Source: Ligustrum vulgare (Eukaryota; Streptophyta; Magnoliopsida; Lamiales; Oleaceae). Taken from it: 64,000 bases of DNA. This document shows, one piece after another, positions 23,465-35,739 of this stretch. The stretch is from NCBI GenBank assembly GCA_963555705.1, contig OY743190.1, positions 10,763,501 to 10,827,500 of the forward strand, written 5' to 3'. The notes under the pieces were generated by a model. The model made no database searches. It worked only from the letters and a program-made list of their open reading frames with translations, and was not told the DNA's origin. A program made the position numbers and the translations under genes. Each line of letters begins with the position of its first letter. Position 1 is the stretch's first letter.

Positions 23465-24162
23465 AGGGCGGAGCCACAGGGGACATGAGGGCAATCGGCC
23501 CCAACATTTTAGCCAATTCTCAATTCTCAGCCCTTTTATTACTCGGTAGGCCCAATTTCAATTTTAAGATTAGGTATACCATTTTTTCAAACTCTCAACT
23601 CCTTTGGAACTTTACACACCCTCTGTCCGATTGCTCTCTTCAATTCTGCCGCTAGCCTGCTCTGAGCCTCCATTGACGCCTTGACTAGGGCTAGCAGCAC
23701 TGCCACCATCGGCTTCATGCTTCTATGATCAATGCGGTCTGCGAGTCTGCTCCTCTTGCCACGGCCAGCCTCTTTGCCCTTCGATCTTCTCTTTATTGCA
23801 TTTTCAGTGTGTTTTTGAAATGTCACTTGTGAACCCTTATTTCCCCTTTCTTGAATTGTGAATCATGTTTTAGTGATTATTGAATTTGTGATTTGGTGAA
23901 TATCGGATTTGTTCTTTTGGTGAATATTGATTTTGTCATATAGGTAGATATATTGTTTTTGTATGGACAAATTGATTTTGTCTTATTGATCTATCAAGCT
24001 AACTTGCCTATTTTTAATCATTTTATATTATCAAGTGTTAGAAATGAGTCTAATATTTCACACTAAAGTAACGTACATCAAAAAAATTTCAAGGGCGGCG
24101 AGGGCCTGCCCCCCTCCAAGTTAAGTTTCGCCCCCGCAACATTTAATTCCTAGCTCCGCCAC
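23465..24162. mobile_element. Non-autonomous hAT-type element, TSD TGCATGCA
   Basis: Ends AGGGCGGAGCC and GCTCCGCCAC form the inverted repeat. The flanks 23457-23464 and 24163-24170 are identical 8-base TGCATGCA, the duplication length of hAT transposons. At 698 bp there is no transposase; the small minus-strand ORF 23587-23826 has no recognisable domain. Confidence 0.88.
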
Positions 24163-24170
24163 TGCATGCA

Positions 24171-24743
24171 TGTGATATGCTAAAATAAGTGAATGCTAAA
24201 CACACCAAGATATACTATGCATGCAACAGGTAACAGGCATTATCTCATGCAACAATGTCAACTTGTAAAGGAGAATACCAATCTCTAGTTCAGTATATAT
24301 AAAGATACGGTCAACAACAATGCTAAACGCTGAGGTTTCTAAGTTTAATTGCGATTTAATGGACATTTAATATTTTTACTCTTAACATCTAAGGTCTTAA
24401 ATATTGAGAACATGCCAATGAGGTAAGGAAAACACTGAAGAACTCAAACTTTGCAGCATAATGGTAACTCGTTATTCAAAGATTCCGTATACTCTCTCGG
24501 TAAGCTTTTTCGCTATACATATAAGGAAAAGCCTTAAAACTGTTTTAAATTTTAAAACTACCATACTACAGTGCTTCTATATAAAAGTACAAGTAGAAAG
24601 GTTAAAAAGGTAACTGAATTTAAAACTTATCTTTGTCAGATTATATTTTCTGTATGTCACTTGATCCGACTTTGATGTCCCACAAAACTCTTGATGCAAA
24701 TTCTGGTACGAGCAATGATCTTGCCAAGTGAATTGTTGATTCA
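24171..24743. other. 3' flank of the HAP8-like gene
   Basis: Probably holds the 3' UTR of the minus-strand gene. No other gene seen. Confidence 0.5.
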
Positions 24744-25073
24744 TTAAAAGTGAGGAGGAGAATACAGCATAGATCTCAGGTTATCTTTGGAGGTTGATGA
24801 AGCTGTTATAGAATTTGAATGCAATACACTTGAACCTCCTGGAGAGGCGCCATTCGGTTTAAGTGGACTTGAATTTGTTCCATTGGAGGTTGGCACTTGA
24901 AAACTTGCATTCCGAATGATTGGAGATCCACGACACAGAGTATCCTGTGGCAGATGATTATAGAGAGGATTTAGATGCCTTGAATCTCCCATTGATGCCG
25001 AAATCCCAACCTCATTACATGATGATTTAATTACAGAACCAGCTTCAATCTGGGGTATGATCATCAACAACAA
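24744..25073 (-). pseudogene. Out-of-frame C-terminal tail of the HAP8-like gene
   Basis: Directly overlapping the end of the main frame, another frame stays open for about 105 codons with the Ser/Asn/Pro-rich composition of the preceding protein (IEAGSVIKSSCNEVG, HLNPLYNHLPQDT, STSKDNLRSMLYSPP). As I recall, the family tail ends with a similar LRSxLYxSP motif. No GT donor at the junction allows a simple splice to join the frames. A 1-2-base indel near 25050 (CCCAGATTGAAG) would explain it, as a true frameshift or an assembly error. Confidence 0.6.
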
Positions 25074-28000
25074 TTATTTCTGTTCTGGGCATGCGGGAAG
25101 GATCTGCACTCCTCAGATTGGTGGCAGAAGAAGTTTGCACTTTCTTGTTATCATTGGTTATTGGAGTACCCACTCTAATCCTGGATCCAAGTTGCTCTGG
25201 GGTCAAGTTGCACCCACCCATGTATTCATGATACCCCACTGATGATGGGAAACTCCTATTGATATTTTTATTTGGAAGCATGGGCATCAATGGATGAGGA
25301 GAAGATAGTTTTGTCCTGTGATTGCTGTGGTTTACCGAAACATTTGATGAACTGACATCAAAGTGCAAATGGTCAAAGGTAATGGGAACTTGAGAAACCA
25401 TATGATGATGCAGTGAATGGTCTTCATTCTGAATCTCCTTAGAAGTGACACCATTATCAACCCAAGATAATGGCTGTGCATGGTCATTTATGATACTTGA
25501 GCGGACAGACCCTGTTTCAGCACAAACATCTTCGTCTTTGTTTACCACCAAGTTCTTTCCCATGAGTCTCAGAATGGGATTAGATATAGAAGGTATAGCA
25601 GACTTGTAATCATCACGGATTGGGGACTTATTCTCAGAATTTATGAAGAACTGCATAGGCATATGCCCCACCGGTGATTTTGCAACATTTTCTTCAGGTT
25701 CTGAACTTGACTTGCTCAAAGAGAAAATTTCTGACCTCGAGTTGAAACTTTCACACTTTCTCTTTGGAAAACCACCCATTTGCTTTTCTGCGGCAGGAAG
25801 TGCAAGTGAAGATATAGTTCTTCTACGTAAAAGTTGTGATTCTTGATTTTTTAAAGAAACACCAGATAAAGCTCCCTCCTTCCTAGAGCAACAGCAGGGC
25901 TGACTGTTTTTGAATCTGAGAGGACTCGATTCGGCAAACATAAAATCAGGCCTTGACTGATCCAGGTAGAGGTTCCCTTCTGCACGTGCTGCCTCCTCAG
26001 AAGGACTGGAACTTTCAACCACAGGATCAATGCTAGCTCGGGAGAAGCTAAATCCAGTCTCAGGCTGAACACCATGATCAGGTTCTAAAGACAACTTCTC
26101 GAAGGATACAGAATAAGATCTTGCAGCGATGGAGTTGGATATAGCTGACACGGCAGAAATGGGAGAATCTGATGAATCCATATCAATCAATTCATGCTCA
26201 TCTTCAGAAGATTGAACCCTGCTGGTAGTTAATGATGAATTTCCACGAATATCTTCTGAGTCCATATGCCCAGGACTTGGCAAAAAGGATCCAGGTGGTC
26301 CAGGAATAGGTATCGGATCAACATCCACAAAGTAATTTCCTGGCTCTTCATTAGTATCCAACTCTGCCACCATGTCCATGTGGACATTGTGAGTGATGAT
26401 AAATTTCCCCACTTCATTCCCACAAAACATCTCTTCACCACCCAATACTGGCTTGTCTAGAAAAGGTCCCTTGTTTGCTTCAAGATACTGTTGTGACAGA
26501 CCTAGCACATTAGAACTACCAGCAAGCACAGGGAATGCAGGATCCAATGATGTGCCAAAAACCATAAAATTTCCCCCGTCAGCCATGTCGGGGATTGGCT
26601 CACATACAATGTCGTCCGAAATCTCAACCTGCTTTCCAGAAGATTTCATATCATTGGGTGTACAAGGTGGAACACTGTCACTTGTAAATGAATCAATCTT
26701 CTTCCCAGCCCGGCTATTAGATTCAGGAGAGTGCTGTGAGCTTTTCAAAGCCTTGGTTTCCTCCTCCCTACAGATCATAAATGCCTCTCTCTTCTTTCGG
26801 ATTTTCAAGACCCTAGTTCTATCAACAGATAGCTTATCATTTGTTTCTAACTGAGTAGAATTTTTACACAGATCTTCTACCAAGTGATGTCGCCTAACAA
26901 TTTTGGATTGGGGTGCTAGGGCTTCTTCATCTGATCCTGATATGTAATGCATCCAAGGCTTCTTCTGGTCCAAAAATCTTCTCCTCAATTTTTTCTTATA
27001 GTGAGCAGTAGAAGCTTGGCTGACAGACAACTCATTCTTCCTCAAAGACGAAAATTTCCTGCCATGATCCAGGGAAAAATTCCTTAAAGATGAAAATTTC
27101 TTACCCCCAGATGAATAAGCATGATGTTGGGACGATCTTGAGTTGATAAAAGAACTACGAGAATCGCTAGCAGGATTGAGCACCTCCATTGTCTTGTTAC
27201 TCCGAGGTGGTACATGATTTTCTGTACAATTTGGCGGATCCATTATATGATAAAAAACTGAAGGGCCATCTTTCCCCAGCTGCTTCACGCTGCACTTAGA
27301 TAACATACGACGCTTCTTCGTCTCATCGTGACAGTGTTTAGAATCTAACAAGGAAAATCCCACCCTCTTTCTTGAGGAAGAATCCTTGCGTCCATCCTGA
27401 GATGAAAGAGAGAAATTTTCCCGTCTTTTGCAGCTTTCAGGAGGTGATTGTGGATTCTGATCAGATAAAATTGCCGAACTCAAACTACTAGTTCTCTTCA
27501 GAAAAGGCTCAGCTAATGACGACCGATGACTTTTGAAGTCCTTGGTTGAACCTTTGTCTGAATGCTGATTTCCACTGTCAAGCTTTTTCATTAGACCAGT
27601 TCGCTTGGAGCCTACCCACTGTCTTATCATTCCAAAATCATTTAGTTTCATCTGATCACGTGTTTCCAAGGGTTGTGTCTGGAATTTGTCTTTCTCACAA
27701 CTTTCTTCTGGAGGAATGTTTCTTTGTTCACTATTGTCAATCTGTTTACAACCCATGGTTAATTCGCACTTTGCTAAAGATTATAAGCAGTCTAGTCATT
27801 TGATAAAAAGAGTAACTTATGATTCTTTTCACGCAGACACACCATAGCTTAACGATATTTTAGGTAGTAAAAAATTGAAGATATACTTCTTATCAACATA
27901 ATACCAAAAATCAGAAAATTAAACCTTTTTGTCAGATTGAAAACCAAAATAAAGGTGTCAACAAAAATTCACCAATAAAGTAATATACAAGTATATTATA

Positions 28001-30078
28001 CGAATTAATTCTAACTGTTTAGTGCATAAATCTTGTGGTTTCGAGATAAACTAAATGAGACAGGAACATCTGCTTAGCTTCGTTCAAAGGTTTGCATCCT
28101 GACAATCCAAATGCTAAACGCCGTAAATGGCAAAGCTGTTTTTTTTTTTTATTGGAAACAAGCAATCAGCCACTATCAAAAACAAGTTGGAAAGAAGTTG
28201 AAGTAACACACCTCGTGATGATGTTCCTGCCTCGGTAAGCAACTATTTTGGCCATGGGGAGCAAATTTTATGAGCTTGTGTTTCCTAATGAGATTTCTCT
28301 TCTTACTCAATGAAAATTTGCTTTCTTTGTCTCTTTTCTCAAGTTTCCTTGGTCTACAACCATCTTCAGCATTTAAGTTTGATTGCAGATCATTGAACTT
28401 TGATAGAATACGAAGTTTTGTGCCACTGGAATCAATGTAGACTGCAGCTTCATCATTGATGTCCTCAACATCGGTAGGAGATGGTGCCTCATCCTTCTCT
28501 TCAACAGACATATCCATATTTGAAGCTGGAAAACCCAAGTTTGAGGCCCAGTTTGTACCATTTCTTCTGTCAAGATCCTCCAATGTAAAGTGTTTGGCCG
28601 TTGCATATATATCCACTATTGATCTTGACTTTCTTGGCTTTATTTTATGCTTAATCAACTTAGGATTTTCTGTGCACTTGATTGATGACTCTCCAGAAAG
28701 ACATTGATCAATGTGGGCATTTAAAGTGGTGTTGGATGAAGATGAAAAGCTCTTGCAGACTGGGCACACTTTTGAAGCCATATCTTCTTGCAGCCTTGGG
28801 TCAGCAATGTTGCTCAATTTGACAATCAATCTGCACTTCTTAACAGTTTCTTTGATCATACTTTCGCCCTTGTCGGTTGAAGGAACTACAGATACAGGCT
28901 TCTCGGTCACAGGTACTGCAATTTTTTTTGCTTCTGCTTCCAAACAAGGGCTTTGTATTGTGGGAACTGTATCTCTTTCAGAACAAGAATGACTCGTTAT
29001 GGTTGACGGAAATTCTTTCTCTTCTTGAGATCCACGTTCGATAATGACTCCACAATCCACAATTTGCTTATGGCCCTGCCCAATATAGGTACAAGAGACA
29101 GATGCAGGATGATCACTTGAACAGGAGAGCTTCCCGTTGGAATTGCTTATCCTTTCTTTGTCACTGGTATCGCTTGCAACATCACATTTTTCAGTTGATG
29201 AGTATCTTGCATAATCAAGAGACTGAAAAGGAGGCAAAAGATTGGTCACACCTTGTTTCAAACAAAGTTGCAAGTTTTTCTGAGAAAATGGCCAATTAGC
29301 CTTGATATCCTTGCTCCGGGTATTGAAAACATAATCCCTGCAGTAAAATTTAAGATTGAGATATATTTCTAAATTAACATAAACAACAAATTCTGGACAA
29401 AATAATGGGAAAATTGAAACAATAATGCATATAATGAATTGCAAAATGTCACATAACATAACCTTCCTATTATGTACCTGTATTAGCAAAAGAACTACCT
29501 CAAAAAATGGCAGCTTTTGACTGAGGATTTTACCACAAACAGATATGCAAGAAATTTGGATTCCAAGTATGAGAGGATTTTGGAAGAACATGAAATGACT
29601 ACTATAATTAATTACCCAAGCATAGCTGGTCAAAATTGACCATCTAACGGCGGTCATGAACAAAATTGGAAGATGAAAATTATAAGACATGGAGACCAGA
29701 TGAAGACCAAGAACCTGCTAAACATGAGGTCATGATCAATCCAAAATTAGGTAAACAAAAACAAAACCCAACAAAAAGAGAGAAAATGCATATTCGTGAA
29801 GCTTGATGGAAAACCCATATTTGGATGAATCAAAATCAGAAATATGCAACTTGATCTGGCCAACAAAGAAAGTATCAAGACTGAACTGAAGTGTAAAACT
29901 TGAAGATTTAAGAAAGATGAAGATTTTCACCCATTTATTACCTTATGGAGAATTTAGACAGATCTACCCCAAGCTGCTGCTTATTATCAGATGCCCTCTC
30001 ATGACTATTACTTCTTTTCAGTTGTGAGATTTCACAGGGACACTGGGGATCTGGTGGAGGGTTTTCAATGGATAACAT
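25045..30078 (-). CDS. HAP8: HAPLESS 8-like nuclear protein with UBZ4-type zinc finger
   Basis: Proposed exons on the minus strand: 30078-29942, 29337-28212 and 27768-25045. Introns are 604 and 443 bp with GT-AG ends (AAG/GTAATA, CTGCAG/G; GAG/GTGTGT, AAAG/TGCGAA), phases 2 and 0, giving about 1328 residues. The start MLSIENPPPDPQCPCEISQL is the family start as I recall it; an in-frame ATG 51 bases upstream (30129) is probably UTR. Residues 237-258 (CPVC..H..C) form a Rad18/UBZ4-type zinc finger that may bind ubiquitin. Basic clusters (KHKIKPRKSRS, KKRNLIRKHK, YKKKLRRRF) suggest nuclear localisation. Exon 3 has the conserved VDPIPIPGPPGSFLPSPG. Arabidopsis hap8 was described as a gametophytic (hapless) mutant; the biochemical role is unknown. 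The frame ends at IIVVDDHTPD. The acceptor of exon 3 could alternatively be seven bases upstream, but that would introduce a stop. Confidence 0.82.
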
Positions 30079-31150
30079 CTGCCAACAGCCTTTTTCTTCC
30101 TCCTTGTGCTGTCTAGGCAACAGTAACAAGAACTTATTTTATCTCCAAAGCAAGGCCTTATCTTATTATTATACTTCCTTCAGCAGAACAGTAGCCTAAG
30201 GCCTCTCTCAACAAAGGTCCCCAACCCCACCACCACTAATACCACCTCTTAAGACCAAAATCGAACAACCCCACCATTGTACCTTTTATTCAACCATCCA
30301 TCAACCCTGCAAAGAAGAGAGAAGAATACCAGAACATTAGATCAGGAACTTTGGGGGAAGAAAAACAGATCCTCAAAATACAAGGGGCAGTAGAAGATTC
30401 TTGACTCCTCTAAGAATGTTATTTTATGTGCTTGGAAGGTGTAAACTTGGAGCATCTTATATGAATAGAGCTCTCTCAAGATCTTGATTGAGCAATTGAA
30501 GAACCAAAATTTGACAAAGAAAGAATGCTACAAGCAAAGATCAACCCTCGTGAATCGTTATTTTATGTAGAAAACCCATGAGAAAGTACATAGATTTGCT
30601 TAAGCTTTTCAATTGAAAAATCAAATTTTAAGAGAGCAGAATCAAGATGATATGATGACAAGAACTGATGAATCAGAAAGATCCCCAAAATGAACCCACA
30701 AACAAATGTCACCGATACACATGCATATGGTGAAAACTGCCTCAAAATCGAAGTAATCGATGAAATGTTTTACATGATGGAAGAAGAAATGGACTCCAAA
30801 ATCAAATCTATGATCAGTCTGCGTGAATAGTGGACATGAAGATAACAGAGAGAAGCGTAATAAAATCCAAGAAAAGCCCCAAAACATCGATTTCTTAAGG
30901 CAAAAAATAAAGAAAACCCACCTTAAAGATCAAAGAAATTCCTAAAACAAAATCAGCTACAGACCTGTCAGATTTGAATCTATATGCATTCCTAGGAGGA
31001 AAAATGAAGTGGAAATACAGTCGTCCTATGCTTAAAAGACTTTAGAGGAATAACAGTGATAGAGCAAGAAAAAAAACAAAGGAAATAGCTCAAAGCAAGA
31101 GAGATGCATATGTAGAGAGAGAAACTGAGAGATAGAGTATGTATGAATTA
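30079..31150 (-). other. Likely 5' UTR with introns of the HAP8-like gene
   Basis: Minus-strand sequence upstream of the ATG has splice-like sites (TTTGCAG/GG near 30308; AAG/GTGGGT near 30920) and a GA/CT-rich stretch ending near 31135. This fits a long, spliced leader. Small ORFs here are not supported as genes. Confidence 0.5.
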
Positions 31151-31570
31151 TGATTGTATGTAAAAATCTATTATTGAATGTAAAATGTGTGTATCAGATC
31201 AGACCATCGGCAATAAGTTTCTGTACAGTAACGAGAGAGAACACCAGTTACGAACTTACGGCACAACCCACTCACAAATCAAAAGAGGCACCAGGTACCC
31301 CTCATTGGTTGGTTGAGTTGATGAATTATGTGAGTGCGAAAATCGTTGATCACGAATTCGATTCTTTTAACTAACAATTTCTCTGTCGAATCGATCATAC
31401 TGAACTTGTTTAGTGCAATTTATCTGGCGACATAGTTTGCAAACTATTGCGGCATCTGACAGTTTACCTAGTGCGTATTCAATTGATAACAATTGTGGGT
31501 TCCCTCGTAAATAAAAATAAAAAAAGGGGGCACCATGATCTTCTCTGCACCAAAAAAAATAAAATAAAAT
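31151..31570 (-). promoter_or_regulatory. Probable promoter region of the HAP8-like gene
   Basis: The ~420 bases between the inferred transcript start and the copia element at 31571. No definite TATA box. The transposon therefore sits very close upstream of the gene. Confidence 0.4.
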
Positions 31571-31631
31571 TGTTGTAAATATTATCTTATATTAATAAAT
31601 GAAAATTGTAACTCTGTAACTCTAGACATTA
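31571..31631 (+). repeat. 5' LTR, left part
   Basis: TGTTGTAAATATTAT to GACATTA, matching the first 61 bases of the 3' LTR with about 8 changes. It is cut exactly at the A of the A/T site where the Helitron entered. Confidence 0.88.
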
Positions 31632-31849
31632 TCTTATCTTATCTTATTATTACTATATTATAGAACGAAAGTCATCAAAGATTTCCCTCCCAACTTTCCC
31701 CCCAAAATATTATTATCATATTAAAAAAAACAAAAAACAAAAAACAGATGAATCCCGCCCCAATGTATTTTTGAATTCAGTCAAGCCTGGCCCGCATAAG
31801 TTTTTTCTGCATATGTAAAATATATCAGAATATCAGATTTTCGTCCAAA

Positions 31850-32215
31850 GGCAACACTCCATCCCTTCTCTCTGCGATTCTCTCTCTCTGCATCTTTTCT
31901 TCACAGAATCGCTTTTCTGTGCTTCTCGACTGCTTGCCGTCCTCCCACCGCCCAGGTTACCTCATTTTTTGTATAGTCAAGGCACTAGGGTTCAAGTTTT
32001 TTCTCCCTTCAATAGAGAGCTGCGATTTTATCAGTGTTGAGTAGGATTTGTAGGTGCCGCTTTCATCGATGTTTTGTTAGAAACGACGCAGCTATTGAGT
32101 GGCTGGGGCAACGGACAGCGGTGGGAGAGGCGAAAAAGAGGTTGGGGCTCATTTTTGTGCAAAATCGAGGCTGGGTCTGTGATTTTCGAGCCACAATAGG
32201 CGACGGTCGGAGGTA
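31850..32215 (+). pseudogene. Captured 5' UTR-like exons in the Helitron
   Basis: A CT-rich stretch resembling a plant 5' UTR (31855-31960), with donor-like sites CCCAG/GTTACC (31953) and GGAG/GTAAGG (32212). It probably came with the gene fragments and could act as a promoter or leader. Confidence 0.4.
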
Positions 32216-32386
32216 AGGTAGTGGGTTGGTTTGATTCTTTATTTCACTATTTTTTTGTTGGGAAATTTCTTGCTTTAGAATCTTAAAATAAGCTTCTGCC
32301 ATGATTATGCAAAATCTAATTGCAATATGCATTTATTGAACTTTTCAAGTAGTTAGGTGTAAGTGACATCTAATTTTTCAATACAG

Positions 32387-32625
32387 GTGGGAGAAGAGAA
32401 GCTTTTGCTAGATATTGGACGAATAGCCCTGGAACATCCATGCTCAAAGCCATTTATTCCTGATTTGCTCCTGTCTATGGCCCGAGCAGAGGTAAGACAG
32501 ACGAAGAGGTTGTTTACCACTTTTTCCTGGTAGTTTTGTTATGTTCCCTTTTCTTATTATAGGTGCTTTCTTGAAGTGTGCAATTGCAAAAGTTGGTTTC
32601 ATGAAAAAAAATAACAATGGAGATT
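32387..32625 (+). pseudogene. PARC6/CDP1 gene fragment (two exons)
   Basis: Exon 32387-32491 follows TTTTTCAATACAG, ends before GTAAGA, and codes for VGEEKLLLDIGRIALEHPC and KPFIPDLLLSMARAE. The next exon starts after TTGAAG at 32577 and gives CAIAKVGFMK. From memory, this is the order and sequence style of PARC6/CDP1 (paralog of ARC6), an inner-envelope protein that places the chloroplast division ring. Only about 45-50 residues are present, with the intron kept, so the capture was at the DNA level. Function is lost. Confidence 0.7.
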
Positions 32626-33249
32626 CATCTGTGGGTATTCACAAGCCTTTTACAGCTCATTTGGCTATTTGATTGGTTTAGGAAGATGTTTTTACTTATT
32701 TACTCTCCATTTTGATCCATTTTGACTGATAAGAAGGCATTTCATTTTTACCAACTTTATTCTGATAAACATAGGTTAACTATTTGATCTTTTGTTGTGA
32801 TTCTAGGATTTCATAGTTATCAGAGTTCATAATTGAAAATGAATCAGGAAGGAAGACTTTTCCAGATCAAGTACATTTTCATCTCTTCTCAATGTACTTT
32901 TCTAATTTTTATTGCACTCTTCCCATTAATTTCAAGTACAAATTTCATTAAAAGTAGATTGTTCCCATAAATTTATGCCTATTTATATCTACTTTCTTTT
33001 ATTATCTATTCTATGTTGGAGTATTGAGTTTTCTCTTAGTGGATCCATTCAGTGCATGGCAAGGTCACAAAAAGATACAAGTTTGAAATATTAATCTGCC
33101 GTGTAAGCTAGACAGGGCTGACATGCTCTTTATTTTCATGGGGATGTTAAACAAAGACTACAGCCACATATGTTGTTGCTTTTATGACAATGCTAATGTT
33201 TATGCTCTTATGTTGTGCTGCTGAGGTGACCACTTAATGAATCTATTTT

Positions 33250-34205
33250 ATTGTGTAGATTCTCACCGTATTATAGACTCTTTAGAATTCACTCTTATGA
33301 GAAATTGGAGTGATTGCTGCTTTGGTTTGCAATATGTTGCTCATCTCAGGTTTCCTCTTCCTTTTCGCTATGGGTTGAATAATTGTCCATTCTTTCAATT
33401 CTTGGGAAATCGATTTTCACCATGTTTACAGCAGGTAATAATCATAATTCACTGGCCTAATCTTTTAGAGTTTTGTAAGATCATTTCATAACATTACTTA
33501 TTTTGTTTGTAAATTTGCAGCAATATATGTGGATTATATCTAAAATCTCATTTTGCTTAATCACATTCGTCATTCATAATATCGTGTGAAACTGGCTTCA
33601 AGTTGTCCAGAATCTACTCAGTTGTCTTGATGCTTGCACTCAATATTTGTGGTTTATATCTAAAATCTCATTTTGCTTAATCACAGTGGGTTGAAAAATC
33701 TGCTTGATGACTCGAGCAGCACAATATTGAGGTTGATTAGTGTGTATGTCCTTTTACATTGTGACAAGTTGTGATTCTTCCATCTTTCGAATTCATGTGA
33801 TTGATGAATATTGAGATTTTATAATCTTATTAGGTTTAATCTTCAATATGAGCAGACCGGAGGTTCAGTTTGGATTCTTAATGGGTCGTTCCAAATTCGC
33901 TGAGGACATTAACCATATCATAATTTGCAGAACTGTTGATGAGACTATGATTACTGTAATTTCATGTTTGAACTGAATCCTTGCTTTGCTTCCTAATTAT
34001 GGGCAGGAGTGGGGAGACGATTAATGATCTGAGAGCAGACGTCGCAAAACTTCAGCAATGTATGAACCACTTGCCTTTCTTTATTTTCACAAAATTTCTC
34101 CATTTACATTTTTATTCAAACAAAAGCTCTCAAGTTCTTCCATGGGAAGCTTCTGCTGCTAATTTGTTCTCTGTTTTAGAAACTTTTTCTGAGAATTTTA
34201 ACCAG
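33250..34205 (+). other. Further possible captured exons in the Helitron
   Basis: Spliceable open pieces: 33259-33355 (SHRIIDSLEFTLMRNWSD) and 34007-34059 (SGETINDLRADVAKLQQ, between GGGCAG and GTATGA). I cannot assign them; they may belong to the two identified sources or to others. Confidence 0.35.
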
Positions 34206-34231
34206 GTTGCAATTCTTATGTTCTTCTGTAG

Positions 34232-34330
34232 CAATTCTATTTGAGGGAGAGAAAATTGGTGAAGGAATTGCTAGAACAAGAAGGGAAGCACAACATGAGG
34301 TTGCTAAGCTATCTCTTATGAACTTCGCTG
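34232..34330 (+). pseudogene. dsRNA-binding domain exon fragment, CPL1-like
   Basis: A 99-base exon after TTCTTCTGTAG and before GTAAGA codes for ILFEGEKIGEGIARTRREAQ followed by EVAKLSLMNFAG. This is the second half of a dsRNA-binding fold (GEKIGEG, RTRREAQ). It most resembles plant CPL1/FRY2-type RNA polymerase II CTD phosphatases, but other dsRBD proteins are possible. It is a fragment only. Confidence 0.6.
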
Positions 34331-35600
34331 GTAAGATATTATTCTGATTTTTGATAGTTGAAACTTGAAAATACAATTGTATCTGCAAGGCAAACAATTT
34401 AGAGCAGCAGTAGAGAAAAACTTGCAGGTGTTGTATGGCTTCCATCCTCAAAAATCTGTTTTTTAAATATAAAACATAAATGTTTAATGAAAATAAATCC
34501 ATATGCTATAAAAATAAACTGGTTGCACATGATCAATGTAATGTCTTATTACTATTCTGTTAATTGTAATCATCTATTAAAGCCAACCACAGAAACTTTT
34601 ATCCATAATGAAAGTGTTCATTTATGTAGTAGAAAGTTCTTTATAGAAATCATAATGCCCGTTGACACACGAGTATGTTGCAAATGTGGATTTATTGATG
34701 CAATATTGCAAGTGGTCTTAATCTCTTATGATAGGGATAAGGGACAAAACATAGAGGGCTCATAGTTTCATGTTTTATTTTAAATGTTTATTCTAATCTT
34801 GGTGTTGAAATGAGAGAATAATTCCATAATGAGTTTCAGCAAAGTAGTATTGTGCGGGAAGTTGTTTGATCGGAGAAGTTGTATACTATTTTGCATAACT
34901 TTATTTTGTGATGCACTAATTAATTGATTATTTCATAACTATTGGTTGAAGAGGTTTTGTGCCCATTTTATTTGGCTTATGTTGCTATTTATTTATTTTA
35001 AACAAAAATATCGACTTTCCAAGTATCTTCCAAATTTGTCATCAGATGGTAGGTTAACATATTAATGTATGTAAGTAGTAGATGACTAGATTTTACTCTA
35101 ATTATTGTCTGTGTTTTAAAATGTGCTGAACATTGTAGCATGTCTTGGACTCTTGAAGTAAATAAGCATATAAAGTGATTGTTGTTTATGGAAGTTGTTT
35201 TGAATTTTTTTTTTTTTGCAATTAAGAATAAATATTTTAATTTCGAATTTGTACTAATTTTTGTGAGAATGTTTTCGAAATGTTAAGATAATATTTTGTG
35301 AAAATGTTTATCGAATATGTATTACAACCACATTTGTTAATAATCACATCACATTTTATATTTTGATAAATAATCTTATAATTGAGATTATTTATCTACA
35401 TTTACATGCTAGAGATTATTTTGTTAAACGTGTTTAATCTTTAAAAAAATTCAACAATAAATGTTGTGTATGAAGTAGTTTTCCAAACATTGCAGTAAGA
35501 GGAAAACATTTAAGGATGGAATATTATTCTTGCTAATGTTATTTATTCTGCTGCATCTAATATTGGATCATTATGTTTTTAATCAGTCGTTGCTTACTCT
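34331..35600. other. 3' non-coding part of the Helitron
   Basis: AT-rich, no gene seen. It ends in the CGTGCATCGCACGG stem at about 35601-35614. Confidence 0.6.
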
Positions 35601-35627
35601 CGTGCATCGCACGGGTGGAAGAACTAG

Positions 35628-35739
35628 TTACTTTGTATATTCCTATTCTCCCTTATATATATCGGGCTCTAGTCATAATAAAATATACAAGTTTATTGGT
35701 GTCTCTACTTTTCTCTCTTTTTCTATCTAATTTATAACA
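35628..35739 (+). repeat. 5' LTR, right part
   Basis: TTACTTTGTATATTCC to TTTATAACA aligns with the last 112 bases of the 3' LTR. CTTATATATATCGGGC is the likely TATA region. The primer-site region TTATCAGTACGA follows. Confidence 0.88.

Larger units (their letters stand above)
31632..35627 (+). mobile_element. Helitron, 3996 bp, carrying gene fragments
   Basis: Starts TCTTATCTTATC (5' TC) and ends with hairpin GTGCATCGCAC, a short spacer and CTAG. These are the diagnostic Helitron ends, including a stem 11-13 bases before CTRR. It lies between A (31631) and T (35628) with no duplication; removing it restores a continuous LTR (ACATTA/TTACTTTG in both copies). No RepHel gene is inside, so it is non-autonomous. 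It carries exon-intron fragments of at least two cellular genes. Confidence 0.92.

Noticed and set aside
25643..26854. Plus-strand ORFs of 67-153 residues under the HAP8-like gene
   Set aside because: They are the complement of a long, family-supported coding exon.
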